A stretch of 64,000 nt of DNA from Bolinopsis microptera (taxonomy: Eukaryota > Ctenophora > Tentaculata > Lobata > Bolinopsidae). Under the pieces are notes generated by a model. That model made no database searches. It was not told where the DNA came from and worked only from the letters and a program-made list of their open reading frames with translations. The DNA lies in contig NC_087081.1 in the NCBI RefSeq assembly GCF_026151205.1, positions 8,179,246 to 8,243,245 of the forward strand, read 5' to 3'. Made by a program: the position numbers and the translations under genes. Below, one piece after another: positions 11,401 to 22,019 of the stretch. The stretch's first letter is position 1. Each line of letters starts with the position of its first letter.

Positions 11401-14400
11401 GCAAAAACGTGCCGTTGTAATTTCATCAAGAACATAACACTTTTGATGTCTACACTCATGTGCTTTAACCAACGAAGCCTAGTAACATCTGTTCACCAGA
11501 TTTTCCAAAGCCATATCTTATAAGAGCTATCCTACTTAAAAATAGTTATTACACGGGTGGTGGTAACTTGTTGAGACTTTTTCAAAGGTAACGCCATATC
11601 TCGTTAATAAGTCTCGTTTGTAAGGTGGTTGACACGAGTACTAGTAGGAGAGAAGTTTGCAAATAATAAGTGAATGGTATGTGAATTATGTACTTAGGAT
11701 ATTTGAATCATGCACGTTAAGTATTTGAATTATGTGCTAACCAGCAATATGCATTGCGGAGCGTCCGGTCTTTTTACATCTGTAGTTGATATCCGCGTTA
11801 TTCTTTATAAGCGTGTCCGCTGTATTGGGCTTCTGTGCTATAGCTGCAAGAAATGTTATTTTAGATAAACATAAAAGTATTTGTATAATAAACATACATT
11901 TGAAATAGCGGAAACGTTTATTGATGAAGTAGGAATTGTACATTAGTTTTTGCGGCCTAGATAGGTTTGTTAAAAGTATGGATTAACTTAGTGAAGTTGA
12001 ACCTACCGAAAAGTTTGGACTTACTGCAAGCATTACTGTGATCAAAGCATTTCTGTAGTCTAAGAAAAAATTTGATCAAAGAAAAAATTCGGGCGTACCA
12101 AGAATATTTCAACATCTGCCAGGTTATTTTAAACAAACCTGCATAAAATAGGGGGGTGTAACCGTCAAAGTCCTCAGCATTTGGATCACCACCGCAATTT
12201 ATCAACTTCTCCACTTCTTTTTTATCACAGTATTGGGCTGTTAATTGTTAATATAAGCAACTAAATTGGAAAGTATTCGTAAAATTTGCAGTATGTTAAT
12301 AAAATAATAACAAAGTGTAGGTAATTTTTATGCAGTGTCAAAAGGAAGTATAAAAAAGTAATACAAACCGCAGAAACAAGATTAGTTACCACCAGATATT
12401 TTATAAAAATCTTAACCTACCTGTATTATAATTTATGCTTATATCAATTAAATAAGGATAAACTAAACCTGGTTGAGCCAGGGGAACGGCCCACAGCAGG
12501 GCAATCAGCGATGTACCCGAAATCCTAACATAAACTTACTTGTAATGTGGAGAACAGTCTGACCATGGTAATCCATCAATGCCAAGTCGTGTGACTCAAC
12601 AAGGGCGTTAAACTTGTCGTCCTCCACCTGATTGGGTGGTTTTTATTGATAAACAGTTGATCGTTTCATTGGAATCACTGAACTTAATTTGGGGAAACAT
12701 GACTATTATGTTTGATAGGAAGTTTACGAAAGTCAGATATTGGTACAGTTATTGCTGCCACTGCTAGCTAACCCTAACTGTGCCATGAGTAGCAAAGAGT
12801 TACCAAAGAGTTACCAAAGAGTTACCAAAGAGTTACTAACGACTTACTAAAGAGTTTCTAACGACTTACTAAAGACTTACTCACCTCAACTGTGCAGTAA
12901 GGGGCCATGGTTAGAACAGCTCCTTGATCTAAAGCACATTGCTCCAAATATCTGAATAAGGCGTAGGGGTCATCTTGGTTCTCAAGTTGGGGTGGGATAT
13001 CTGAAGGTACAGATCTGATTAATTCCTTATATGGTAGTGTTACCATGTCAACATCACCTTATATGGTAGTGTTAACATGTCAACATCGCCTTATATGGTA
13101 GTGTTACCATGTCAACATCACCTTATATGGTAGTGTTACCATGTCAACATCACCTTATATGGTAGTGTTACCATGTCAACATCGTCTTATCTGATGATTC
13201 TTTCAAGAAAACTTATAATGTTTTTCTGAACAAAATTCAGTGATACCAGCATTGTAACATTGTCATCACTGAATGTTTCAGAAGAAATGATAAATTTTCT
13301 TAAAAAAATGAGTGTAGACAGGAAATGTTCAAATCAATTTCCTCCGACCATTAAGAGTCATCAAAGTGGTTTTTGAAGACACATGAATCCCGTTCATAGT
13401 TTCTAAACTTTATAACAGCAGATTCTTGAAAATATTTCCATAATATTTTCTTGTACCCGTAATCAATATCTAATCACAGAAATATTTGCCGTATAAATGC
13501 CGCTATAATGCACACAATTGTTATACATATCCCATATTATGTGCAACACACATTACAATGTTACACCTTGCTGCTCATTATCTTGCCATTTAATAAACGC
13601 ATCCGCAAGTTCTCAAGTGTATTTGACAATTAGATTGAGATTTACTACTCCAAATACCATTACTCCAAATACCACACGTAACATGTTGGGTGCAAATAAC
13701 AGTGTTGTAAAGAATCTATTGCTGCCCACCAAGGATATGTGTAAGTGAGTGCTGAGCTAACTGCAGGCTAGCTTTTGTAAGATGTCCAAATTAGCTGTGA
13801 TCGAATGTTCAGATCTAACATTAAACCACGAATTGGTTCAATCAACTACGACTATGTAGTCTCCACAGTGCTATGTAGTGAAGCAATATAAGTATATAAT
13901 AATGATGTAATATAATGTAACTATACAACAAAAGAATGATTAGCACTATCTCGCCATGGAAGACTAAGGAGTTATTTAAGAGTTACTGAAGAGTTCCTAA
14001 AGAATCACAAAACAGTTACTAAAGAGGCTGACCTGTTATGGGTAATCGTTGGGGTCCCTGAGAGTCTTTCAAGACATCTTTGAAGAGTGATATCGCAGTT
14101 TGTAACTGAGGAATATTATATTAGAGCACATGGAAAAAAAAAACATTATAACATGGTTCAGATAGGATAAACAATTTCGTATTTTTACAATAACTTATAA
14201 GAAAGAAAAGCTTGCAAGAGGCAGTGTAGCGCGATGGCTAATTCTCACAAAGTTTTCACAGCATGAGAGTAAGTTAAAACACCTTCTATTATTATGTCAC
14301 GTTATATATTATTTTAATATTTTGTTATAGTAATTATTTTATCAATATATAATGGAGTACCGCTGATCTTGACTCCGTCCACCTCTTTCTCCTCTTTGCA

Positions 14401-15919
14401 TCTGCTCGATCAAAGAAGTCGTAGACATAGTAGAAGAGTCTCCAGCAGTTCCACTTCCACGTCTCCACCCACCTACACAACCTCCCACAACACCATATAT
14501 CCCTGTCTGGATCTGCGTGGTGCCGTAGATACCTTCTTGCTTTCTGCCTCAGCCTATACGTTATATTAAACAACCTATCCTCGTTCAGTAGGATTATCCG
14601 GAAGAACTTTTCAATAACCGTCTCCTTCGCCTCCTCCACTTCAGGAATAGAATCAGTATAATGAGAACTAACAACAGACACCACATCCTCCAGCAACACA
14701 TCAGGGGTGGTTCTAGGATGCTTGTATTCATGTCTGTGGAGCTCAGGGCTGGGGAGTAGGTGAGGAGATTGGAGGTGATGTAGGTAGGGTGGGAGGGGTG
14801 GTGTCCTGGAGGGGGAGGGTGGGACAGGTGGGATTTGGTGGAAGATGCTGTAGCTGGTTTTTGATTTCTTACGTAGTCGTGGTTTTGGAATTGCTTCACC
14901 GTAATCTTCTGGAGCTTGTGAATCACCTATTTTACTTTTGCGTCGATTGGGTTTTGCAGGGGGTTTATTTGATTCTATCTGTTCGATGAATTTTGATGCA
15001 AGACCCAGTCTGTTGTATTTCATCGAAGGCACAGTATCTCTGCCTTCATCACGAGGCAGGGGTCTTTGTCGAGTAATATCAGATTTATGCTTGGAACTAG
15101 GGTCATGGGATGATCTTGGAGAATCTGGATATGATGAAGAATGTGAAGCATTCGAAGAGGGAGGATTTGAATTGCAATTCAGTGATGAGGAAGAAGGTGT
15201 TGTTGAAGTTGGTAAGCTAGAAACTGAATAAAAATCGCTCAAGTCCGTGCTGGACGGACTCAAGTCCGTGCTGGACGGATTACTTGCTCTTGACATTGCC
15301 TTTAGAAAAGACGGACTAAAACTAAAAACGGAAAATATAATGCAACTATCAATACTAGACGAAGTCGGATACACGTTATTGGTACGTGTGTTGCATCAGA
15401 TATAAATTGTGCAACCCCTGTAATGAATTGCTGAATTGATAGGACAGCACGCTTAACCTAATTTAAGCGGTTTTATTGTGAATATACTATACACTTCAAA
15501 CGGCAATAATAGATTACACTCCAAATATACTAGACAACTATATATATATATACTATAATATATATGTCTGCACATTTCATTGCTTGCAACAATATTACAA
15601 TAGCTCTGGAAACGCCTTGGAGAATTGGTAAAACTCATTTCAATAACTGGACGGATGTTTTCAATCCGTTTCCCAGTTTGATAGATGTAGTTGCCATTTT
15701 CTACATGGCATAGAATTTCATCGGAGAGGCCAAACAGAGTTTGTTTTGCGAATGTAAACCATAAATTAGGGTCATATCCGACAAGTTACTCACAAATACA
15801 ACAGATTTGCTTCGCGTTTTAGACTGGCTCCGAGTAGAAATAGATTCTTGAGACTTAGATATTTCTTTGAAATGTCTGTTGTTTTCTCTGAGTCGCCTTA
15901 ACAATGCTGAATGGTGCAT
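1..15919 (-). CDS. TRPV-like cation channel, 16 exons, 3' end outside window
   Basis: Exons in transcript order: 15919-15794, 15299-14361, 14105-14033, 13000-12885, 12627-12540, 12237-12139, 11843-11742, 10923-10781, 10627-10533, 10396-10329, 8411-7720, 7559-7441, 2443-2327, 2104-1970, 1781-1734, 109-1. Every junction has GT/AG and the phases agree, giving 1023 codons with no stop. Seen: ankyrin-type repeats at about residues 435-615 (DYHGQTVLHIT, DFDGYTPLFYA, TGRSAMHIA, NMNHTPIIVSS), then S1 about 660-678, S2 690-709, S3 771-795, S4 824-841, VGPFVVYMKYVMGDL leading into S5, a pore helix (FYETIFVVLRMVLIDYEYLD), and S6 ending NLLIALMADSY followed by FEKAE. Known: the GPFVVM-like S4-S5 linker and the LNLLIALM S6 with EKAE after it are hallmarks of TRPV-type subunits, plasma or ciliary membrane tetramers passing cations. 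Inferred: a divergent TRPV (or TRPV-like) subunit. The two N-terminal exons are less certain than the rest. Confidence 0.88.
862..1585. mobile_element. Composite inverted-repeat element with GC-rich stem-loop core
   Basis: Lies in the last channel intron seen. Outer inverted repeats CTCCCACATCCAGAAA (876-891) and TTTCTGGATGTGGGAG (about 1561-1576) bracket the segment. Inside, 1047-1215 is very GC-rich: a G run of about 14, then successive palindromes of the form GGGGGCGCAGCCCCC, AGGGGCGGAGCCCCT and GGGGGGCGCAGCCCCCC at regular spacing. The family is not identified. The G-run/stem-loop part may be a separate insertion inside the older inverted-repeat element. Confidence 0.5.
2105..2190 (-). 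repeat. 12-nt tandem array ending in the S6-exon splice acceptor
   Basis: On the minus strand about seven 12-nt units of the form NTATTTCACCNC run head to tail. The last unit reads ATATTTCACCAG and is itself the 3' splice site of the S6 exon. A single C-to-G change at the end of the unit creates the AG. The array supplies both polypyrimidine-like and A-rich context. Confidence 0.85.
2444..7440 (-). other. Large channel intron, repeat-rich, no exon seen
   Basis: This 5-kb intron separates the S5 exon from the pore exon. I saw no coding exon in it. It holds several tandem repeats: a 17-nt array (2874-2981), GTTACTAGCTGGTTACCAGG-type motifs (4319-4400), a 19-20-nt CTGCGTGCAAATATTCTG array (about 4573-4675), a near-perfect AT palindrome (4769-4806), a 20-nt ATAACTACAGGATAGTTGCT array of five copies (about 5778-5884), and four copies of a CTGCTACTTGGTTACCAG-type unit (about 6000-6110). 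Confidence 0.7.
2874..2981. repeat. 17-nt minisatellite
   Basis: About six copies of a unit like ATGCACAATGCATAATA in the large channel intron between 2444 and 7440. Confidence 0.85.
7720..8411 (-). CDS. Channel exon 11: pre-S1 helix and S1-S4
   Basis: This is the largest membrane exon, 692 nt. It begins inside a Gly codon shared with the exon at 10396-10329. A pre-S1 segment (DRLTKAKWQLYAKKHA) has the K-W-x3-(F/Y)A pattern seen before S1 in TRPV channels. Hydrophobic spans follow: HKFIFLGVFLSVWSFVYV, VDVVYALSIIIAMSAYVW, AVLIDFLVDNLLLFFIIGK and LFGAIVMILMWLSCFL, which match S1-S4. The S4 region has no regular arginine ladder, as expected for TRPV. The exon ends LQITKK at a GTAACTATGG donor and joins VGPFVVYM in phase 0. 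Its acceptor (CCCCTCAG) sits at the edge of a 21-nt minisatellite, reported separately. Confidence 0.9.
8418..8941. repeat. 21-nt minisatellite abutting the S1-S4 exon acceptor
   Basis: About 24 copies of a 21-nt unit (plus-strand core GTTAGGGGATACGGTTTAGT). On the coding (minus) strand each unit contains CCCCTAAC, i.e. a pyrimidine run plus a CTAAC branch-point-like motif. The unit nearest the exon changes to ATCCCCTCAG, which is the splice acceptor at 8411. The multiple of 3 keeps a plus-strand frame open for 174 codons, but that frame is not a gene. Confidence 0.92.
12789..12884 (-). repeat. 11-nt donor-like tandem array at a channel intron 5' end
   Basis: Directly after the real donor (GTGAGTAAGT) of the exon 13000-12885, eight 11-nt units follow on the minus strand. 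They are of the forms GTAAGTCTTTA, GTAAGTCGTTA and GTAACTCTTTG, and each begins with a 5'-splice-site-like hexamer. The array lies wholly within the intron. Confidence 0.85.
13024..13185. repeat. 32-nt minisatellite next to a channel exon acceptor
   Basis: Five copies of a 32-nt unit (core CCTTATATGGTAGTGTTACC, then ATGTCAACAT). The array ends about 24 nt from the acceptor of the exon 13000-12885, on the intron side. Copies are nearly identical, suggesting recent expansion. Confidence 0.9.
13963..14032 (-). repeat. Diverged 11-nt donor-like array at the preceding intron 5' end
   Basis: After the donor GTCAGC of the exon 14105-14033, five to six 11-nt units follow on the minus strand (for example GTAACTGTTTT, GGAACTCTTCA, GTAACTCTTAA). 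They share the consensus GTAACTCTTTA with the array at 12789-12884 but are more diverged, so two consecutive introns of one gene start with the same repeat type. Confidence 0.75.
14361..15919 (-). CDS. N-terminal exons 1-2 of the TRPV-like channel
   Basis: Exon 1 (15919-15794) starts at an ATG preceded by an in-frame TGA and ends at a strong GTGAGT donor. It encodes 42 basic, Ser-rich residues. Exon 2 (15299-14361, 313 codons) is Ser/Thr/Pro-rich with proline runs, then changes to an acidic/hydrophobic stretch and a Trp/Cys-rich block (DIWCCGRLCRWVETWKWNCW, FYYVYDFFDRADAKRRKRW) before the junction to the ankyrin exons. The phase-0 acceptor chosen (TTTTCTAAAG) and the donor (GCG then GTACTC) are both weak, so edges may shift, and exon 2 could alternatively begin at ATG 15374 or 15290 region as its own start. 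Downstream phase agreement and same-strand adjacency are the reasons for joining it to the channel. No domain is recognised. The low-complexity part is probably disordered and cytosolic. Confidence 0.6.
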
Positions 15920-16513
15920 TTCGGGATCGCTCGATGATGATCACCAACTGAACTTCTACTTTAACAACTTTTAAGCGCACCAAACACGACCTCAAATTAA
16001 ACGGCCAAACAAGGTTTTGCTTTGTTTTCAAGTGTGACCGACACCACAAAGCAACACTTAAATTACGAATTATACGGTTATAATACAGCGGAACAAATGC
16101 ACTGCAAATTTACTCAGATTTATTCTGCTACCACTGAATGGCTTATAATTAATCAAATTGAAACTTTTTAATAAATTTTGTTCGGTTTAAGTGAGGAACT
16201 GTGTGAATATTTGTGCTCTTCCCTGTAGCCAATCAAGCGCGGCCGCTTCGTTAATTTTTCCTCTTATTGTCATGTTTATCCGGGAAATTCATTCAGAGGA
16301 ATAAAATATCGCATAAATAAGGCAACACATTTTTATATTTTAATACTTTAGGAGTGCTATTAATTTTGGAGGAAACCTTAAGAGTGCATATTGTTAATAA
16401 TTGTTATCGCCCATTGGAGCATACGGCATACCATAGGAGTAGGACATAAGCCTATACAGTTACATGCGGACGTAGATGTTTCAGTAAATAATTGTAAATT
16501 ATTAAATTGTAAA

Positions 16514-17582
16514 TCATAGCACCAAAATAGATTTCCCTGCTTCAGCGACTGGTAGAGTGTCAGACGTCAGTTGAGGAGGAAGAGGTGCATTCTTTGCCAC
16601 GTAAATTACATTGTAATTAATTTAGGTAGGAAGATTGTCTGGTATGCTAAATCGCGAGTTAATAATGATTGTGGGCAACGGTAATGAAAATGAAGTTGTA
16701 CGTGTCTTTTGTGTGTGATAATAATAACAACGATGCGATCATTCATTTTGTACTCAAATTTACGGGAATTATTCGAATTATCTAAAAAAAAGGAAATTTC
16801 TGATCTACCATTTCATCTTGACTATTAATTTCACCTACCCCTTTTGTCAACCCTTTAAGACCACATCTCCCTTTAAAAGGATGAAAACGGAAGAGTCCCC
16901 GATAACGTCTTTTCCTCGAACTTGTGTCTGATTCCTCCTCAGACGGACCCTGTTTTAATGACCCATCCCGGAAGCACCGCAACAGTGGGGTCTCAAGTAC
17001 CGGGAACTGATAAGGTGGGGGCTGTTCTCGGACCCTCCTCTCTACTCCTCTTCTCTCCACGTTCATCAACAAGGGTGTTGAGTCCTGCCTGTGCAAGAAG
17101 TTCATTCTCCTTTGGGATTCTTTTCGTTTTATAATCATTTCCTCCAACTCAACATCATGTTCAAGTGGTTTTCTTTTCACCTCCTTGAACGGGAAATTCT
17201 CCTCCTCCAGAGGTGTCTCAGACCCGCGCATGAGGTTCCTCTGAGATCCTTGCTGTGTAGATACAATTGAAGCAGTTCTAGATCGCATGCCAGGAAGAAG
17301 TCCAGTGAACAGTCCGGAAGAAGTAGATCTTCTTCTCACAACCCTCATCCGGGATCTGTCAGAGGGTACTTCAGCTGGAATTTCACCGGGGGTAGGTGCA
17401 GAGTTAGTTCTGTTATAGTCTTCTGGTCGAGGATTATTTGAGGAAACAGAAGCTCTGGAGCCACCACCCATGATAGAGTCCCTTCTGGATTGTGCGAGGG
17501 AGCTTCTCCTGCGACGGGCTGCTTCTTCATCTATCGCTGGAAGAGAGCTTTGAGCCGAGGAGATTCTCCTGTTTGCCATCAT
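16514..17582 (-). CDS. Ser/Arg-rich protein of unknown function, two exons
   Basis: Exon 1 is 17582-16839 (248 codons), starting at ATG-ATG with an in-frame TAA just upstream and ending at donor GGG/GTAGGT in phase 0. Exon 2 is 16591-16514, entered at CAAAG and ending LVL with a TGA; it joins in phase 0 to give 273 residues. If the donor is not used the frame runs on 18 residues to a stop at 16782. The protein is hydrophilic and has many Arg/Ser clusters (AARRRRSSLAQSRRDS, VVRRRSTSSG) that look like basophilic-kinase sites, and a PPPYQF motif that could bind a WW domain. No membrane segment or signal peptide is seen. I do not recognise the family. It lies upstream of the channel gene on the same strand, about 0.6 kb away. 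Confidence 0.7.
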
Positions 17583-18650
17583 TTTAAGTCCGGTTTATCG
17601 CGTGACTCTGTTATCAACTATGTTATTCTTATCAGTTGATCAGTGTTCAGAGGACACATATTATCCTCTCCTATCCATGTGGTAACCCTGAGACGCTTTT
17701 AGAATCGATTGATTGACAACCAGCAGTATTATAAATGGCATTATGAGTAATGTATTACAGCAACATAAGAAATAATGAAAATCTTTCAATTAATAAAGTT
17801 ACAAGCAAGCCAGATGGCTATTTATTTCAAAATAACTGAAGATTATCAAACAGCAGAAGTATGACACCGAAATGCACAACCAATTATCCAGACCATCCTG
17901 TTATAAATGGAGTAAATGATAATTAGATAGCCAGAAAATCTTCCTTGTGCCTTGTTAAAGTACGAATGCAAACTATTTTTTAATTGATGTCAATTATCAT
18001 TTTTCCGTAAAGCATGTAATTACGGGCAGTTAATTTTGCCTTCATAACGGAACAAGGAATAAATTAGATTACTTATTCGGACACCTATGTTCACTCATCA
18101 GACTTATATGAGCCATATTTGAACCATTTCATGTGGTTAGAGCCGTATTTGTATCGATTGATGTGGTTTGAGATGAAAGAAAACCACAGACGCTTCCTTT
18201 TGTTTGGTAATTTTGATATCTCTAAGTGGAAAGGGTCTAATTTGAAATATGACGATTGCACTATGCAATATCTGACCACTTGATAATTTTAGGGACCAGA
18301 TAACGACAAACTGTATGTGTGTTTATATTACTTTTTCTACAAAAAGATATCAATCAGCAACAAAAATCAGTTCTAGAATAAGAAAGGAATAATGTGGATT
18401 GTCATATATTCCGATTAAACTAGTTATACATATGCAAATGAAAAGTACACTTGGGACAACAAACTGAAAATGCGATATGTTGTTAACAAATGCAAGCCAT
18501 TAAATTATGTGGTGATGTGATAATAATAGATCGAACAATAAAAGAATGAAAGCTCATTTCAGAGGAAATTCCAATTGGCATAGTTTATTATATTCATTAA
18601 GCCACCATTATTTGGTTTAATTAGGTATGTAAAAGCTTTTTTAGAAACTT

Positions 18651-20375
18651 TTAGTTACCAAGCAATTTTAAAACGTTTATGTCGACGGCTAAATTTTGGT
18701 ATGGCAGAAATTCTCCCAAAAGCTTAATTATGTATGGTTTACAAATATCACAAGGTGTAGCGTATTACATGTGTTTAAAAAAGAGAAGAAGAAAAAAGAA
18801 AATATGTTTACCCCGAAAAAATCCAGCAATCCAACGGCTATTTCAGACATTTTTTCTCTGGTTCCATCCATCTCATCATCATCTTTTAAAAGCAACACCC
18901 CCTTCTCTGAATCTGGGGGTTGTCCATTGGGAGGGTTTTTATCTTCAAAATCTTCGCTGGGGGGTTTTTCATCTTGAGCCTGTGGTTCTACTTCAACTTG
19001 TGGTAATTCTTCCAAAGATGTCTTAAACAGTATAAGTGGCTCTGACACTCTTACAGTAAACTTTTTATTAACAAAACTTTCAGTTCGACAATACGGATCA
19101 AAAACAATATCACCACGCGAGTCATAGCTATCCAAGAGAGCTGAACAATCAGTCCCATACCCCGGAATGTTCTCCGAGCAGCACAGCACACAACCCAGCT
19201 TCCCCCTGGTACACTTTGCATGTACTGGACTGTCACACATGTCACACACTTTAGTGTTTCTGGGGGTTAGTAACCATTCCATACAGCTGCCACACCTTGT
19301 TTTAGAGCTTGAGGGAGGGTCCATGTCGAGCTGCTGTGATTTCCAGCAGTCTTTAAGAAGGAACTTCAACTAACATGCAACAACATAATGAGCATAGAAC
19401 ACAATATAGACTATTATAAGAACTTAAGAACTACTTAACATCGTCAAACTAACTGTAAGAAACTAACATCACTTTCACTAAACCTCACCAGTCACCACAA
19501 CTAGCCGTTTCCCAGTTGAGAACAATTTAAAGAAATGTTGAAATAGGTGCGATCAAATTTGCTTACTTATAAAAAATCTAATCACTGTTGCATGTATGTT
19601 GCAGTGACTGCATTCAGTAAGTGAAATGATCACTTCGATCTTGTGAAAATATTGCTGAACACTGACTAGACTTTAGAGGAGAATATTTAACGATCTGTCG
19701 AATAAGCATATTATACGTGTCTACCCAATAACGGGTTACAGTCAATAAAACGTCAGATCATTCGTGCACTTGAAGTCATCAAAGATGAACAAAATTCGAT
19801 AAAGGAATGCAACCAATCGCAAAAGTGAAGACTTTCATAAATAGAATCTATAAACCACGTGTAGCCCATACTGGCTAAAAATATGTAGCATCGGGTTAAG
19901 TGGACAAGCCACTTAAGTGGTCAAACCTCTTGTTTCTATAATTAATAGACAAAAGAGACATATCAATGAAAGCCAACTTGGCATTAGTATTAAGAATGAG
20001 ATTTGTGTTATCTACAGAGCATTCATGGCATTGCACACTTGCGTTTGAAAAAAAAAAACTTATCCAGAAGCATGCGATTGAGTTCATTATCGGCGATCCA
20101 CGATATTGACGCTTCTCTTTTGCTAGTGAATTAGAGGGACAATAAACCAATCCACTCAATCCTATTTTGGGTTCAATTAGGATTAAGAGTTATGGAATGT
20201 TATCAGTCCTTACCCTAAAACAGGTGAGTTTTTGATAAATTCTCCTCCAACGAGAGCCTTTCCCCGTCGTGTTCCCATGGCTCTTTATTGAGATTTCCTT
20301 CGCAGCAGTTTCAGCATCTACCAGATTATCGGCTGCATTCTTTTCTCTGCTCTTAGTCTTAGAATCACTCATCAT
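18651..20375 (-). CDS. C4HC3 cross-brace zinc-finger protein, three exons
   Basis: Exon 1 20375-20214 (ATG; basic, ends YQKLTCFR at GTAAGG), exon 2 19333-18812, exon 3 18722-18651 (ends LKLLGN, TAA). All junctions are phase 0, giving 251 residues. Residues about 67-105 show C-x2-C-x12-C-x2-C-x4-H-x2-C-x6-C-x2-C, eight ligands of a two-zinc cross-brace of the PHD/FYVE-like class (CGSCMEW, VCDMCDSPVHAKC, GCVLCC). A middle part is acidic and Pro-rich (PQVEVEPQAQDEKPPSEDFE). A basic helical stretch precedes the finger, as in Rab-effector or histone-reading fingers, but I cannot choose between them. The intron between exons 2 and 3 is only about 89 nt. If it is retained, the frame continues to a stop at 18728. 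Confidence 0.68.
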
Positions 20376-20878
20376 AACGGTAACCACGGTAACGGCTTTT
20401 CCTTCTCAAACAATGAACCAAGCAACAAGAAATGTTATAAAAATACTATTCAACAGAGATTGCAAACAAGAGCGCAAGGCTCATCTATCAATGACCAATG
20501 CTGTAAACAAGGCAAGGGTAATTGTGCCTAATTGATCGATGAAGGCACGGTATATTGATTGACAAATAGTATGGTCGTATGAAATATGCAGATACACTTA
20601 ATTTGATTGAAGGAGCCGGAAGGCAGCTGATTGATTGACTTTTTAACTAACTCCCTGTCTCGGCGCTCTCTTCGTTTATTCTAACGGCTCGATTGTGATT
20701 ATAAGAGATAAAGGTTAAAGTTTGACATGCTAGTCCTTTGAACCTTCTCATTTTTGTGGGTTTGATTGGTTGAGTTTGTGTCAGGTACAGAATAGTTTAT
20801 GTTATAGTAATGATAGTTTATGTTCATTGCTTTGAAATTACCGATGTAAGATGTTGCCCCTATCTAAAAACATTTTTA

Positions 20879-20952
20879 ATTTGTCACTGGTCATTAGGTT
20901 TATGGTATGTATTATTATAATGCATTCCATAAACTAATGATCAGTGACAAAT
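20879..20952. mobile_element. Short hairpin element (MITE-like)
   Basis: ATTTGTCACTGGTCATTAGG is followed after about 25 nt by its near-perfect inverse ending GATCAGTGACAAAT; the arms are about 27 nt. It lies in the gene-free stretch 20376-22019, where I see no exon. Confidence 0.6.
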
Positions 20953-21329
20953 AAGAAATGTCGATTTGATAACATAAAAAATAAATACAGAGAAAATTAT
21001 ATTTTTGAGCCTTCAGATTATATACTCATAAATGTGCATTCTAAAGGTTTTTTGGTCTGGATTAATTGTCCAGGGTTGATAAAGATACTCGTAAATTTCC
21101 TTTAAATTTGTGATCAAAGAAAATTGATCGAACAATATGTGTCAGTAAACATGTAATAAAGTAATAAAGATATGGTAGCATTGTCTAAAAAAAGTGGACA
21201 TTTTTAACAGCTTGAAAATTGAATTTTTGAGACGTCCACATCAATTAGACAATGATAATCACCAACTGTTGACGTAATATCCGGATAGGAACATTTTTAT
21301 GAGACAGATGTTGAGAGTTCAAAATGTTT

Positions 21330-21428
21330 GATAATTCCGTATGAAACCAAGGGAAACTGCTCTTTTCAGGCAAAAGAAAAGACCCTGAAAGATCAGTTAC
21401 TTCCCTTGGTCGCATATACGGAACTATC
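21330..21428. mobile_element. Imperfect inverted-repeat element (MITE-like)
   Basis: Arms GATAATTCCGTATG...CCAAGGGAA and TTCCCTTGG...CATATACGGAACTATC face each other across about 45 nt. Confidence 0.5.
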
Positions 21429-22019
21429 AAAAAATGTGAACTGTAAACATCACTAACAGTAACTGTTAAGTGTCACCAGTCTGCCGTGATTTTAACATGT
21501 AACCATAGCCAGATCTAACCGGCTAGCTATTCAGCACATTTGCAGTGTCTTTTCATCACTTGGAATGGAATTATAACAGCAGCTAACTAGCTACCTAGCT
21601 GGCAGAACTTTCATCTTTTTTATTTACGGGAAAAATGTGCGACAGATGCATAGTTGCAAGTCGTTACAACTCTACAAAACTTATGAAACATTTTTGGCGC
21701 TTTCCAGGGTCCGATGAAATGAACGTAATCTCTTCTTCCCTCCAAAATGTTGCCTTATATGCAGATGCACCCGTGATATAATGAAAACTAAACTGTTTCT
21801 TTAGTGTTTTATAAGCGTGTGTGGGTAAGACGAAGGGAGCTAAATTCTCCAAACCAGTCTAAAAGATAGTTTATGTTTAAACCTTGACCAAGATCTAATT
21901 ACTGAATATGTATAATTATGATATAGTTTAGATGTAGATGTTAGAAGCTGTATAGGAAAACATGATTGCACTTGTATGTCATTTTGGTACTTGACATTAT
22001 AATAATATGCAAATGAGTG

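Noticed and set aside
14369-15231. Plus-strand frames opposite channel exon 2
   Set aside because: The opposite strand has the spliced, phase-consistent model; these are antisense shadows.
18679-19026. Plus-strand frame opposite the zinc-finger exon
   Set aside because: Antisense to an exon with a clear eight-ligand zinc-binding pattern.
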